In this document: positions 25,552 to 34,109 of the stretch, one piece after another | Position numbering within the stretch: the stretch's first letter is position 1 | Layout of the letters: the number at the start of each line of letters is the position of its first letter | Assembly: GCA_027492675.1 (NCBI GenBank) | Contig: JAPUEI010000042.1 | Location: 1 to 64,000, forward strand | DNA: 64,000 nt | Direction of reading: 5' to 3' | Origin: Propionibacteriaceae bacterium | GTDB lineage: Bacteria; Actinomycetota; Actinomycetes; Propionibacteriales; Propionibacteriaceae | Made by a program: the position numbers and the translations under genes | The notes under the pieces: model-generated | The model's input: only the letters and a program-made list of their open reading frames with translations | Databases searched by the model: none | What the model was told of the DNA's origin: nothing

Positions 25552-26555
25552 GCGCGCGCGAGATCACCGCTCCGGTGTCGTTGACGACTCCGGACGGGCG
25601 CCTCAACCCCGCCGCCGTGGGCTGGGCCCGTCGCCCGATGGTCGACACCGCCGGGCTGACAACCGGTACGAACCGTGCCTGGGGCCGTACGAAGCGCTGG
25701 GAGTACTGGAACGTCATCACCCCGACCCACATCCTGGCCCTCACGATCTCCGACATCGACTACGCAGCCGTGCATGAGGCGTTCGTCTTCGAGCGGCTCA
25801 CCGGACGTACGTGGGCCAAGGCCGCCACCGTCCTGCCCGCGCGAGACGTCTGGCTGCCCGCCAACCTCGGCGGTGGTCGCGCGCGCGCCCGGGCGAAGGA
25901 GCTGGAGCTCGCGGTCGAGCCTGTCCCGGAGGGGTTCCGACTGCGCGCCAGCTACCCGCACGTCGCGTTCGACGTCATCGTGACCCGGCCCGTGGACCAG
26001 GACTGCCTGGCAGTCGTCGTGCCGTGGTCGCAGACCCGCTTCCAGTACACCGTCAAGGACGTCGCCCTGCCCGCCGCCGGCACGCTGACCATCGACGGCG
26101 CCATCCACGAGGTGCCCGCGGGAGCGTCCTGGGCGGTGCTCGACCACGGGCGCGGCCGCTGGCCGTACAACGTGCGCTGGAACTGGGGCGCCGGCTCCGG
26201 CGTCTGGGGAGGCCACATCCTCGGGATCCAGCTCGGCGGCCGCTGGACGGACGGCACCGGTCAGACGGAGAACGGGATCCTCGTCGACGGCCACCTCTAC
26301 AAGATCCACGAGGACCTGACCTGGACGTACGACATCGCGGACTGGCGCCGGGTGTGGCACGTCAGTGGGGGAGGGCTCGAGGCGACGCTGACGCCGTTCC
26401 ACAACCGTCAGACGCGGACGAACCTCGGCCTGGTCGCGTCCCGTACGGACCAGTGCTTCGGCAAGTGGTCCGGCACGTACAGCACGCCACGCGGCGGCAC
26501 CATCACGTTCGAAGGCATCGACGGCTGGGCCGAGGACGTCCACAACCGCTGGTGA
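25548..26555 (+). CDS. DUF2804 family protein
   Basis: A 335-residue protein of the DUF2804 family, with aromatic-rich segments RTKRWEYWNVITP (about 48-60), GRGRWPYNVRWNWGAGSG (about 202-218) and a C-terminal Q-C-F-G-K-W-S-G-T-Y-S motif. No signal peptide or membrane segment. The function of the family is unestablished; the tryptophan/tyrosine clusters on a predicted beta fold fit a carbohydrate- or lipid-binding role. It is translationally coupled (ATGA) to the GH2 gene and belongs to the MFS-GH2 operon, so a role with the same sugar is inferred. Confidence 0.8.
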   Translation: MSAREITAPVSLTTPDGRLNPAAVGWARRPMVDTAGLTTGTNRAWGRTKRWEYWNVITPTHILALTISDIDYAAVHEAFVFERLTGRTWAKAATVLPARDVWLPANLGGGRARARAKELELAVEPVPEGFRLRASYPHVAFDVIVTRPVDQDCLAVVVPWSQTRFQYTVKDVALPAAGTLTIDGAIHEVPAGASWAVLDHGRGRWPYNVRWNWGAGSGVWGGHILGIQLGGRWTDGTGQTENGILVDGHLYKIHEDLTWTYDIADWRRVWHVSGGGLEATLTPFHNRQTRTNLGLVASRTDQCFGKWSGTYSTPRGGTITFEGIDGWAEDVHNRW

Positions 26556-26579
26556 CCGCCATCGCCATCGAGCCGGGCG

Positions 26580-27611
26580 TCAAGGACGGAAGCCCACGGT
26601 GGGGATCGTGCGACGCGGGTGCCGTGCCCAGGGTCGCTGCGGGTAGAGCTCGTCGATGAAGCCGTAGGTGTCCCGGACTGCGTCAGACGGCTCCTGCGAT
26701 CTGTACCAGCCGCCCACCTCGTCGCCGCACGGCGCGGACAGCGACCCGCCGATGCTCCCTACCGACAGGGCTGCCGCCACGCAGCCGAGCACGAGGCTCT
26801 CGCGCGGCGTACGGTCGCCCGCCAGCCCGGCGATGAGGCCGGCGAGGAACACATCGCCCGCCCCGGTCGGGTCCACGACGACATCCACCGGCAGCCCGTC
26901 GACAGCGACCACGTCGCCGACAGCCGCGCCCGCCGCGATCGCTCCGCGCGGGCCTCGGGTGACGACGGCGAACGGTACGTGCTCGGCGAGGGCCAGCACC
27001 GCCGCGTCGGCGTCGGACGTCCGCGTCCACCGCGTCGCCTCGGCCTCGTTGGTGACCAGCACGTCGGCCAGCGGCAATTCGTACAGGGCATTCAGGTCCC
27101 AGCGACCCGTCGGGTCCCAGCCGGTGTTCATCACGACCCGTGAGCCGGCGGCCTTGGCTCGCGGCAGCCAGGCGACTTCCTCCCCCGGGGTCAGCGAGGC
27201 GACCACGTACCGGGCCGCCGGCAGCACGTCACCCACGCCGGGGTGCTCGTTGATGTGCCCGTGGGAGACCATGGTGCGCTCGCCGTCGTAGGCCAGCGAG
27301 ATGGTCACCGGGGTGTGCCGTCCCGCCATCCTCACGGAAGGGCTGAGGTCGATGCTCTCCCCGAGCTCCAAGGAGTCGCGACAGAAGTCGCCGTACGCGT
27401 CGTCCCCGAACGCCGTCGCCAGGGCCACGTGGAGCCCGAGCCGAGCACAAGCGACCGCCATGTTCGCGACCCCGCCGGGGCAGGTCCCCATCGCCGAAGC
27501 CCAGGTCTCGGTCCCGAGCTCGGGTGCGTGCGGCATGCCCGCGAACACCAGATCGATGAACACAGGGCCGGCGACGAAGACGTCGCAGGTCTCGGACGGC
27601 CAGTCGGTCAT
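26580..27611 (-). CDS. PfkB family carbohydrate kinase
   Basis: A 343-residue ribokinase-type sugar kinase. CPGGVANMAVACARLG at about 44-59 is the first family signature and DPTGAGDVFLAGL at about 247-259 the second, with the second Asp acting as catalytic base. Substrate could be a hexose, ribose, nucleoside or similar. It is convergent with the DUF2804 gene (24 bp apart) and divergent from the DeoR regulator, which probably controls it. The carbohydrate setting suggests it phosphorylates a monosaccharide released by the local glycosidases. Confidence 0.88.
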   Translation of the reverse strand: MTDWPSETCDVFVAGPVFIDLVFAGMPHAPELGTETWASAMGTCPGGVANMAVACARLGLHVALATAFGDDAYGDFCRDSLELGESIDLSPSVRMAGRHTPVTISLAYDGERTMVSHGHINEHPGVGDVLPAARYVVASLTPGEEVAWLPRAKAAGSRVVMNTGWDPTGRWDLNALYELPLADVLVTNEAEATRWTRTSDADAAVLALAEHVPFAVVTRGPRGAIAAGAAVGDVVAVDGLPVDVVVDPTGAGDVFLAGLIAGLAGDRTPRESLVLGCVAAALSVGSIGGSLSAPCGDEVGGWYRSQEPSDAVRDTYGFIDELYPQRPWARHPRRTIPTVGFRP

Positions 27612-27640
27612 GACTCCTCCAGGGTGGGGCGGGCCGCTGC

Positions 27641-27646
27641 TATGGT
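27641..27646 (+). promoter_or_regulatory. -10 box placing the start of a leaderless message
   Basis: TATGGT ends 6 nt before the GTG start of the DeoR gene at 27653, and no Shine-Dalgarno site lies between. This spacing puts transcription start at or beside the start codon, as in leaderless actinobacterial mRNAs. No clear -35 is seen. Confidence 0.5.
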
Positions 27647-27652
27647 GACGGC

Positions 27653-28411
27653 GTGCTGCCTGACCGCCGCCACGACGCGATCATCTCGATGCTGACACAG
27701 CACGGGGCGATGCCACTTCGTGAGCTTGCCACCGCGCTGGGAGTCAGCGAGGCGACGGCGCGACGCGACATCGCCAAACTGGCCGATGACGGGCGTCTGG
27801 CCAAGGTGTACGGGGGCGCGGTGATCAAGGGCCCCAACGAGGCGCCCTTCGCCTTCTCCGATAGCACCGACCGCTCCGAGAAGCGCCGCATCGCTGCCGC
27901 GGCGGCGGAGCTGGTCGCGGACACGGACACGATCATCCTCGACATCGGCTCGACCATCCTCGAACTGTGCCGTCTGCTGGCAGGTCGCCGGATCACAGTG
28001 ATCACGAGCAATCTCGCCGCGTACGAGGTCCTGAAGAACGCCGAGCCGACCGAGGTGGTTCTCCTGGGCGGACAGCTTCGGCGCAACTACCTGTCCACGG
28101 TGGGCTTCCTCACCGAGAGCGCCTTGAAGGCCGTCCACGCCGACATCGCCTTTCTGGGGACATCTGGTGTCACTGCGTCCGGCAGCATCCTCGACACGAC
28201 ACCGGTCGAGGTCTCGGTCAAGCGCCAGATGATCGCCTCCAGTGACAGTGTGGTCCTGCTGGCCACCGGACGGAAGTTCCCGGGCCGCGGGATGGGTGTG
28301 GCGTGCGAGGCGAGCGAGATCTCGACGCTGGTGACCTCGACGGGAGTCGACGAGTCGTTCCTGCAGGCGTTCCGTGAGGGCGGCACCCGCATCATCGAGG
28401 TCCAGGCCTGA
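27653..28411 (+). CDS. DeoR family transcriptional regulator
   Basis: A 252-residue sugar-responsive repressor. Residues 1-55 form the DeoR helix-turn-helix (PLRELATALGVSEATARRDIAKL) and the rest is the phosphosugar-sensing domain, with the family segments DTIILDIGSTILEL and VTASGSILDTTPVEVSVKRQM. It is divergent from the PfkB kinase with 41 bp between. The GTG start directly follows a -10 box, suggesting leaderless translation. Likely effector: the phosphorylated sugar made by the kinase. Confidence 0.9.
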   Translation: MLPDRRHDAIISMLTQHGAMPLRELATALGVSEATARRDIAKLADDGRLAKVYGGAVIKGPNEAPFAFSDSTDRSEKRRIAAAAAELVADTDTIILDIGSTILELCRLLAGRRITVITSNLAAYEVLKNAEPTEVVLLGGQLRRNYLSTVGFLTESALKAVHADIAFLGTSGVTASGSILDTTPVEVSVKRQMIASSDSVVLLATGRKFPGRGMGVACEASEISTLVTSTGVDESFLQAFREGGTRIIEVQA

Positions 28412-28413
28412 GG

Positions 28414-29754
28414 TCAACATCGACAACCCTCCAGGACGGCGGCGAGCTCGGGCTGGGAGGCGACGTAGGTGTGCAGCAGCGTCTCGGCCACGGTGAACGA
28501 GTCGACGAGCGGATGGAGGCCGAAGGCGCCCAGTGCCGCCTCGGGGTCGCCATGGGTGGCGGCCGAGATCGCGAGCCGCTCGACGTGCTTGACCTGCTGC
28601 ATCAGCCCTGACTGGTGCAGGCTCGGCGCTGACACCGGCAGCGGTCGTGGCCCGTTCCGGTCCACCCGGCACGGCACCTCGACGACCGCGTCGGCGGGCA
28701 ACCCAGGCACGGTGGTTCCGTTGCGCACGTTGAGGATCGCCACTGTCGGATCGTCGAGCAGGATGGCGCGGACGACAGACACTGCCACGGCTGCGTACCC
28801 GTCGACGAACAGGTCGTCGCTCCAGGTCGTCGCGGCCTCCGCGTGATCGCCGCGCGCCTGCGCCATGTAGGTGGAGTTGCGCTCGAGCACGGCCGAATGC
28901 CACAGGTGCAATGCCTGCTCGGGCGTGTGGCTGAGCGCGTCGAACAGGGCATGCTGGGAGCGGCGTAGGTCGTCGCCCCGGCGCGGGGCGTCCCGTACAG
29001 CCTCCCGGTTCTCGTAGTAGTAGTAGAGGTATTCGTTCGGGACGGCGCCCAGGATCCGCAGCCAGCGTGGCCCGAAGATCGACGCCTCTTCCAGCGTCGC
29101 CAGACGCTCGTCGTCGGCCAGGAGATCGGCTAGGACGTCGCGGCCACCAGACCGGAGCCCGTTGAGCCAACCCAGGTGGTTGAGGCCGACATAGTCGGGG
29201 ACGGCGGTCGCGGGGTCCACACCGACGGCAGCGGAGACTCGTCGCACCAAGCCCGATGGTGTGTCGCAGACCCCCACCACGCGGTCGCCCAACACTGACT
29301 GCATGGCTTCGGTGATGATGCCGGCCGGGTTCGTGAAGTTGAGAACCCATGCGTCGGGGGCGAGTGCGGCGACCTGCTCGGCGTAGCGGAGCATCACGGG
29401 AATGGTGCGCAGGCTGAAGGCGATGCCACCCGGTCCGGTCGTTTCTTGTCCCAGAACACCCAGGTCGGCGGCCACCAACTCGTCGGTGCGGCGCCCCTCC
29501 AGGCCGCCGACCCGCACTGCCGTGAAGATGATGTCGCTGCCGGGGAAAGCCTCCTCCGGCCGCGTCGTCGTCGTCACACGTGGCGCACGTCGTCCCTGAG
29601 ACTGGGCCTCGAGGACCGCGCGCATCGCCGCGAGACGTTCCGCGGAGGGGTCGAGGAGGCAGAGCTCGTCAACCCACGGCTGCCGGTCGGCGAGCAGCTC
29701 GTGCATGATGTACGGCGTCCGGAAGCTGCCGCCTCCGATCACGGTGAGCTTCAC
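28414..29754 (-). CDS. Glycoside hydrolase family 4 (6-phospho-beta-glucosidase-like)
   Basis: A 446-residue NAD- and Mn-dependent GH4 enzyme that cleaves glycosides by an oxidation-elimination route. The NAD site is KLTVIGGGSFRTPYI (2-16); VLNFTNPAGI and GVCDTP carry metal and nucleotide contacts and GLNHLGW (about 195-201) is the family catalytic block. Sequence style is that of CelF/LicH 6-phospho-beta-glucosidases. No phosphotransferase system is nearby; an ABC importer is, so whether the substrate is phosphorylated is uncertain. It lies downstream of the PIG-L deacetylase on the same strand, 18 bp away, forming a two-gene operon. Confidence 0.9.
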   Translation of the reverse strand: MKLTVIGGGSFRTPYIMHELLADRQPWVDELCLLDPSAERLAAMRAVLEAQSQGRRAPRVTTTTRPEEAFPGSDIIFTAVRVGGLEGRRTDELVAADLGVLGQETTGPGGIAFSLRTIPVMLRYAEQVAALAPDAWVLNFTNPAGIITEAMQSVLGDRVVGVCDTPSGLVRRVSAAVGVDPATAVPDYVGLNHLGWLNGLRSGGRDVLADLLADDERLATLEEASIFGPRWLRILGAVPNEYLYYYYENREAVRDAPRRGDDLRRSQHALFDALSHTPEQALHLWHSAVLERNSTYMAQARGDHAEAATTWSDDLFVDGYAAVAVSVVRAILLDDPTVAILNVRNGTTVPGLPADAVVEVPCRVDRNGPRPLPVSAPSLHQSGLMQQVKHVERLAISAATHGDPEAALGAFGLHPLVDSFTVAETLLHTYVASQPELAAVLEGCRC

Positions 29755-29772
29755 GTGGTCCTCCTTCGTGGG

Positions 29773-30483
29773 TCAACGGGTGGGCACCCGCAGGAACGCC
29801 TCAGCCAGGCGGCCGTGTCCCATGCCGAAGACGGCAGCATCGCCGAGCATCGTGCGGCGCATGAGGTCGACGATCGCCTCTGGGTCAGGGAACTGGCTGG
29901 CGTGGGCGAGAACCGCCCGCGTCTTGAGGTCGGCGAGATCGGTGACGTCCTCGGCATGGTTGGGGGTGGGGTGGGCCTGGAGCCACATCTCGTGGACCGT
30001 CCACTCGAGCAGCCCTTCGGCGATCAGCTCAGGGAAGGCGAACGGGTTCCGTGAGGCCGGGTAGACCGCGCGGATCGTCGCTTCGCCGACCGCGAGGTGG
30101 TCAGGGTGGCCCTGGTGCAGCCGGCGCCAGTCGCGCTCGGGGCTCATGCCCATCACGACGTGCGGCCGTACATCGCGGATGGCGCGGACGATGTCGCGCA
30201 CCAGCTCGTCGGTGACGTGGACGGTGCCGTCGTGGTAGCCCTCGAGGAAGCGCACGTCCTCCACTCCGAGCAATCGTGCCGCGGCGAGCTGCTCCGTGCG
30301 TCGGGTTCGCACAAGGTCGCACGCGGGCACGCTGCCGAATCCTCCAGCATCGCCGGACGTCACCAGGAGGTAGGTCACGGCAGCGCCGGCGGCGACCCAT
30401 TTGGCGATCGTACCGGCGGCGTTGACGTCGATGTCGTCCGGATGGGCGACCACCGCCAGAACCCGGTTCTGCCCGTCGGCCAT
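29773..30483 (-). CDS. PIG-L family deacetylase
   Basis: A 236-residue metal-dependent N-deacetylase of the PIG-L/MshB/BshB family. The zinc motif AHPDDID is at about 13-19 and the downstream HPDH (about 126-129) supplies the third ligand. Members remove acetyl from GlcNAc-type sugars. GTG at 30486 and ATG at 30483 are adjacent; the ATG has the better spacing from GGGGGA. First gene of the operon with the GH4 glycosidase, and divergent from the sugar ABC operon. The pairing suggests a substrate containing an N-acetylated sugar. Mycothiol synthesis (MshB) is a less likely alternative given the context. Confidence 0.85.
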   Translation of the reverse strand: MADGQNRVLAVVAHPDDIDVNAAGTIAKWVAAGAAVTYLLVTSGDAGGFGSVPACDLVRTRRTEQLAAARLLGVEDVRFLEGYHDGTVHVTDELVRDIVRAIRDVRPHVVMGMSPERDWRRLHQGHPDHLAVGEATIRAVYPASRNPFAFPELIAEGLLEWTVHEMWLQAHPTPNHAEDVTDLADLKTRAVLAHASQFPDPEAIVDLMRRTMLGDAAVFGMGHGRLAEAFLRVPTR

Positions 30484-30499
30484 CACACGTCCCCCTTCG

Positions 30500-30544
30500 T
30501 TCCGTCCGCGACGGAACGTAGCAAGAACGCTCAGAATCCGTCAA
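30500..30544 (-). promoter_or_regulatory. Promoter and palindrome upstream of the deacetylase-GH4 operon
   Basis: On the minus strand TTGACG (30539-30544) and TACGTT (30515-30520) are 18 bp apart. A perfect 6-bp inverted repeat TTCCGT-ccgcg-ACGGAA (30500-30516) overlaps the -10 box, so a repressor bound there would block transcription. Regulator unknown. Confidence 0.5.
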
Positions 30545-30941
30545 TAGATGCCAGCCTGCACGGGCTTGGGGGACTTGTGGATGAGGCCAAAAGGCCTTGT
30601 CATGCAGCCGTAATCGCTGTTTCGCAACGATCTGATCACCCTCTTGCAAACTCCGTCATTTGGGGTATACGTTCATCGGCATCTCGGAACTGGCGCCGAG
30701 ATACGCTCGGCCCGAAATCGAGAGGGGACCATGGAAGGCACCGCGCGACGTCGTCACGTGACTGTGACCGACCACGGCCGCTCGCCCGACGTCGGCCCAT
30801 CACGTCCGGCCGCTTCGGTGGCGTCGCGACTGACGCCTGCTTCGCCGGCTCGACTCACCCGGCGACATCTCGCCGGGTCCGCCATCCACCCGCTCACGGC
30901 CTCCCGACAGGGACCACCCATTCCACGAAAGGACCATCTCC
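30545..30941. other. Leader region of the sugar ABC operon, with possible small upstream ORF
   Basis: A promoter lies at 30644-30671. After it a 72-codon frame (ATG 30731 to TGA 30949) begins behind a good ribosome site GAGAGGGGACC and ends 8 nt inside the next gene, which would couple their translation. Its arginine/proline-rich product is not recognisable, so it may be chance or a leader peptide. Confidence 0.35.
30644..30671 (+). promoter_or_regulatory. Promoter of the sugar ABC operon
   Basis: TTGCAA (30644-30649) and TATACG (30666-30671) with a 16-bp spacer, about 270 bp upstream of the binding-protein start. Confidence 0.5.
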
Positions 30942-32240
30942 ATGGCTGACAACAGCTTCACGGGGTTCCGACGCCCGTTCTCCCGTCGCTCGATGCTCGC
31001 GGCAGGTGGCGGCGTGGCGGCTGCAGCCGTGCTGGCGGCCTGCGGCAGCAACTCGGGCATGAGCTCCGGCTCGTCCAGCTCGGCGAGCGCCAAGGCGAAC
31101 CTCACCCAGTGGTACCACGAGTACGGCGAGGACGGCGTTCAGGCCGCCGTCACCAAGTACGCGGCCGCGTACGACAAGGCCAATGTCGCCGTGAAGTGGA
31201 CGACAGGCGACTATGAGAAGGCGGTCTCCGCCGCGCTGCTGACCTCGGCCGTCCCTGACGTCTTCGAGTACGCGAACGGCCCGACGGCCGACATGATCCT
31301 CGCAGGGCAGGTGCTCGATCTGACCGACGTCCTGGGCTCGGCCAAGTCCGACTTCAACCAGTCGATCATGGCCCCGCGTATGTTCAGGGACAAGGTGTGG
31401 GCGATCCCGCAGACGATCGACATGCAGATGCTCTACTACCGCAAGTCGGTGCTCTCCAAGGCCGGTGTCTCCGCCCCGACGACGTTCGAAGCGCTCGTGG
31501 ATGCGGCGGCGAAGGTCACCACCAAGGACATGGGCGGCTTCTACGCGGGCACGGATTCAGGCGTGGGCGTGCTCGGCCTCCCGTTCATCTGGTCCGCGGG
31601 CTTCCGATCGATCTCGTCAGATGGCAAGAGCCTCGACTTCATCGACCCCGCCTTCTACTCGGCGCTGACCGCATACAAGGCCTTCCGTGACGGCACCGGG
31701 CTGCTTCGCAACGCATCGGCCGAGTGGTACGACGCGGCGCCGTTCATCAATGGGGAATGCGCCATGCAGTGGACCGGTCTGTGGGCGCTGCCCAAGGTGA
31801 AGGCCGCCTTGGGCGACGACTTCGGCGTGATCGCCTTCCCGGGGTTCGGGTCGTCGGGCAAGCCGTCGGTCGCAGCCGGCGCCTACGGCGCGTGCGTCGC
31901 AGCGAAGGGCGCGAACCCGGACGCTGCCAAGGCCTTCGTCAAGTGGCTGTGGGTCGATCAGACTGACGACCAGGTTGAGTTCTCGACGGCGTTCGGCACG
32001 CACATCCCGGCCAAGCCGGCCCTGGCGGCGAAGGCGTCCACCCTCTCCTCGGGTGCCGGCGCGGACGCGGCCAAGCTGGTCGCCGATGTCGGCCACGTCA
32101 CCGACATCCGCTGGACGTCGGCGATCGGCACCGCCTACAGCTCGGCGCTGACGAACATCATCGTCGCCGGCAAGGATCCCGCCACGGAACTCGCTGCGGT
32201 CGCCTCGACCGCGAAGACCGAGCTCGCCAAGCTGAGCTGA
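30942..32240 (+). CDS. Sugar ABC transporter substrate-binding lipoprotein
   Basis: A 432-residue family 1 extracellular solute-binding protein. The N-terminus has an S-R-R-S motif, a hydrophobic stretch and the lipobox LAAC, so export may be by Tat or Sec and the mature protein is lipid-anchored. Segments such as AVSAALLTSAVPDVFEYANG and VWAIPQTIDMQMLYYRKSVL are typical of oligosaccharide-binding proteins. The ATG follows AAAGGACC. It starts an operon with two permeases; no ATPase is encoded nearby, so a shared MsiK-type ATPase elsewhere is likely, as is common in Actinobacteria. Confidence 0.92.
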   Translation: MADNSFTGFRRPFSRRSMLAAGGGVAAAAVLAACGSNSGMSSGSSSSASAKANLTQWYHEYGEDGVQAAVTKYAAAYDKANVAVKWTTGDYEKAVSAALLTSAVPDVFEYANGPTADMILAGQVLDLTDVLGSAKSDFNQSIMAPRMFRDKVWAIPQTIDMQMLYYRKSVLSKAGVSAPTTFEALVDAAAKVTTKDMGGFYAGTDSGVGVLGLPFIWSAGFRSISSDGKSLDFIDPAFYSALTAYKAFRDGTGLLRNASAEWYDAAPFINGECAMQWTGLWALPKVKAALGDDFGVIAFPGFGSSGKPSVAAGAYGACVAAKGANPDAAKAFVKWLWVDQTDDQVEFSTAFGTHIPAKPALAAKASTLSSGAGADAAKLVADVGHVTDIRWTSAIGTAYSSALTNIIVAGKDPATELAAVASTAKTELAKLS

Positions 32241-32241
32241 C

Positions 32242-33216
32242 GTGAGCGCGCCGACCGTTGACGGCGCGACGACCACGAGCCTGCGCGCCACCACCTCGTC
32301 CTCGGGGTGGCGGCGCGCGGTCGGTGGTCGCACGTTCTGGTTCTGGGTGTTCGTGGCACCCTTCCTCACCGGCCTGCTGCTGTTCGTGTACGTGCCGATC
32401 GGGTGGAGCGCCTACCTGTCCGTGTTCGACGCGCGCAACACCGTCACCCCGCGCCCCGACCAGTTCGTCGGCTTCGGGAACTACCTCTCGTTGCTCACTG
32501 ACAGCGCGTTCCTCACTAGCCTCGGCACCTTCACGGTGTTCACGTTGGGGATCGTGCCCCTCACGTACGCCTGCTCGCTGGGCCTGGCGCTGATGCTGCA
32601 ACGCATTCGGGTGGCCCGGACGTTCTTCCGGTCGGTCTTCTTCGTGCCGACCGCGGTGTCGTACGTCATCGCCTCGATGGTGTGGCGCATGTCGATCTTC
32701 AACGGGGCGAGGTTCGGCCTCGTCAACTCGGTCATCCGAGCGCTCGGTGGCAACCCGGTGAGCTGGCTGTCGGGCGACACCCCCGTGTACTGGGTGGTCC
32801 TCGTCAGCCTGCGACTGTGGCTGCAGGTGGGCTTCTACATGATCCTGTTCATCGCAGGCCTGAACCGGATCGGCAAGGATACGTACGAGGCGGCGGCCCT
32901 GGATGGCGCGAGCGGCTGGCGGCTGTTCCGGCACATCACCTGGCCACAGCTGGCCTCCACGTCGGCGGCGGTCGTGCTGCTCCTGGTGATCGGCGCGTTC
33001 CAGGCGTTCGACGAGTTCTACAACACCCTCGCCACCATCGGGAACTACCCGCCCTTCGCCCGGCCCCCCTTGGTGTACCTCTATCTCATCTCTCTGGGCG
33101 GTGGCACCCAGAACCTCGGGGTCGGCAGCGCCGGCACCCTCATCCTCACTCTCGTGATCGCGGCGTTCGGCATCGTGCAGCTCGTCATCACCCGCCGATT
33201 GGAGCGCTCACGATGA
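32242..33216 (+). CDS. Sugar ABC transporter permease (MalF/UgpA type)
   Basis: A 324-residue permease with a membrane segment at about 35-57 and five more. The coupling loop is EAAALDGASGWRLFRHITWP at about 217-236, the EAA motif with the usual conserved Gly. The GTG start is 1 nt after the binding-protein stop region, without an obvious ribosome site of its own, so it depends on coupling. Works with the next permease and the preceding binding protein to import a sugar or oligosaccharide. Confidence 0.92.
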   Translation: MSAPTVDGATTTSLRATTSSSGWRRAVGGRTFWFWVFVAPFLTGLLLFVYVPIGWSAYLSVFDARNTVTPRPDQFVGFGNYLSLLTDSAFLTSLGTFTVFTLGIVPLTYACSLGLALMLQRIRVARTFFRSVFFVPTAVSYVIASMVWRMSIFNGARFGLVNSVIRALGGNPVSWLSGDTPVYWVVLVSLRLWLQVGFYMILFIAGLNRIGKDTYEAAALDGASGWRLFRHITWPQLASTSAAVVLLLVIGAFQAFDEFYNTLATIGNYPPFARPPLVYLYLISLGGGTQNLGVGSAGTLILTLVIAAFGIVQLVITRRLERSR

Positions 33217-34058
33217 GGCAGCGACGCTGGGCCGTGGTCGCCACCTACATCGGGTTGGGCCTGCTCGCGGGCCTGTTCCTGGTGCCCTTCTACATCATCG
33301 TCCGCAACGCGTTCTCGACGAGCTCGTGGATCGCCTCTCCCGCCTGGCACCTTCTGCCCAACCAGTTCGGTCTGACCAATCTCAACAAGCTGCTGTCGAA
33401 CACCAACGTCGGGCTGCTGCAGGCGATGGGTGTCACCACGATCGTCTCCGTGACACAGACCACTTTGACGGTGCTCATCGCGGCGATGGCGGGGTACGCG
33501 ATGGCGAGGCTTGTTCCTCTGCGCGGAGCCATGCGCCGTGCGGGGTCGGTCGTCCTCAGCCTCACGCTCGTGACGCTCATGGTCCCCGCCGCGGTGACGT
33601 TCGTGCCGAGCTTCGTCATGGTCGCCGGGTTGGGGTGGGTGTCGAGCTTCCGTGGGCTCATCATCCCGGTGCTCTTCAGCGCCTTCGCGGTGTTCCTGTA
33701 CCGGCAGTTCTTCGAGGGTTTCCCCTCCGAGCTGGAGGAAGCAGCCCGGCTGGACGGTGCGGGGTACTGGCGCACGTTCTGGAGCGTCGTGATGCCGAAC
33801 TCCCTGGGGATCACCGCCGCCATCGGCACGATCACGTTCATCGGTGCGTGGAACGCATTCCTGTGGCCGATGCTCATCGGCCAGGACCGCGCGTACCGGA
33901 GTGTGCAGGTCGCCCTCAGCACATTCATGACGAGCCAAGGAGTCGACGTACCCCAGCTGTTCACTGGAGCGATGGTGGCGATCATCCCCGTCATCGTCGT
34001 GTTCATCGTGCTGCAGCGCTGGCTCGTGGAGGGCGTGGAGAGGTCGGGGATCGACTGA
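33213..34058 (+). CDS. Sugar ABC transporter permease (MalG/UgpE type)
   Basis: A 281-residue permease with six membrane segments and the EAA loop ELEEAARLDGAGYWRTFWSV at about 178-197. Its ATG overlaps the preceding permease stop as ATGA. The longer in-frame sequence upstream is a shadow of the previous gene. It completes the membrane part of the importer; the ATPase must come from elsewhere. Confidence 0.92.
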   Translation: MRQRRWAVVATYIGLGLLAGLFLVPFYIIVRNAFSTSSWIASPAWHLLPNQFGLTNLNKLLSNTNVGLLQAMGVTTIVSVTQTTLTVLIAAMAGYAMARLVPLRGAMRRAGSVVLSLTLVTLMVPAAVTFVPSFVMVAGLGWVSSFRGLIIPVLFSAFAVFLYRQFFEGFPSELEEAARLDGAGYWRTFWSVVMPNSLGITAAIGTITFIGAWNAFLWPMLIGQDRAYRSVQVALSTFMTSQGVDVPQLFTGAMVAIIPVIVVFIVLQRWLVEGVERSGID

Positions 34059-34109
34059 GGTGCCGGCTCGTGAAGGAGGCGGCCCGTCTGCCGGTGTGAT
34101 CGGCCGAAA

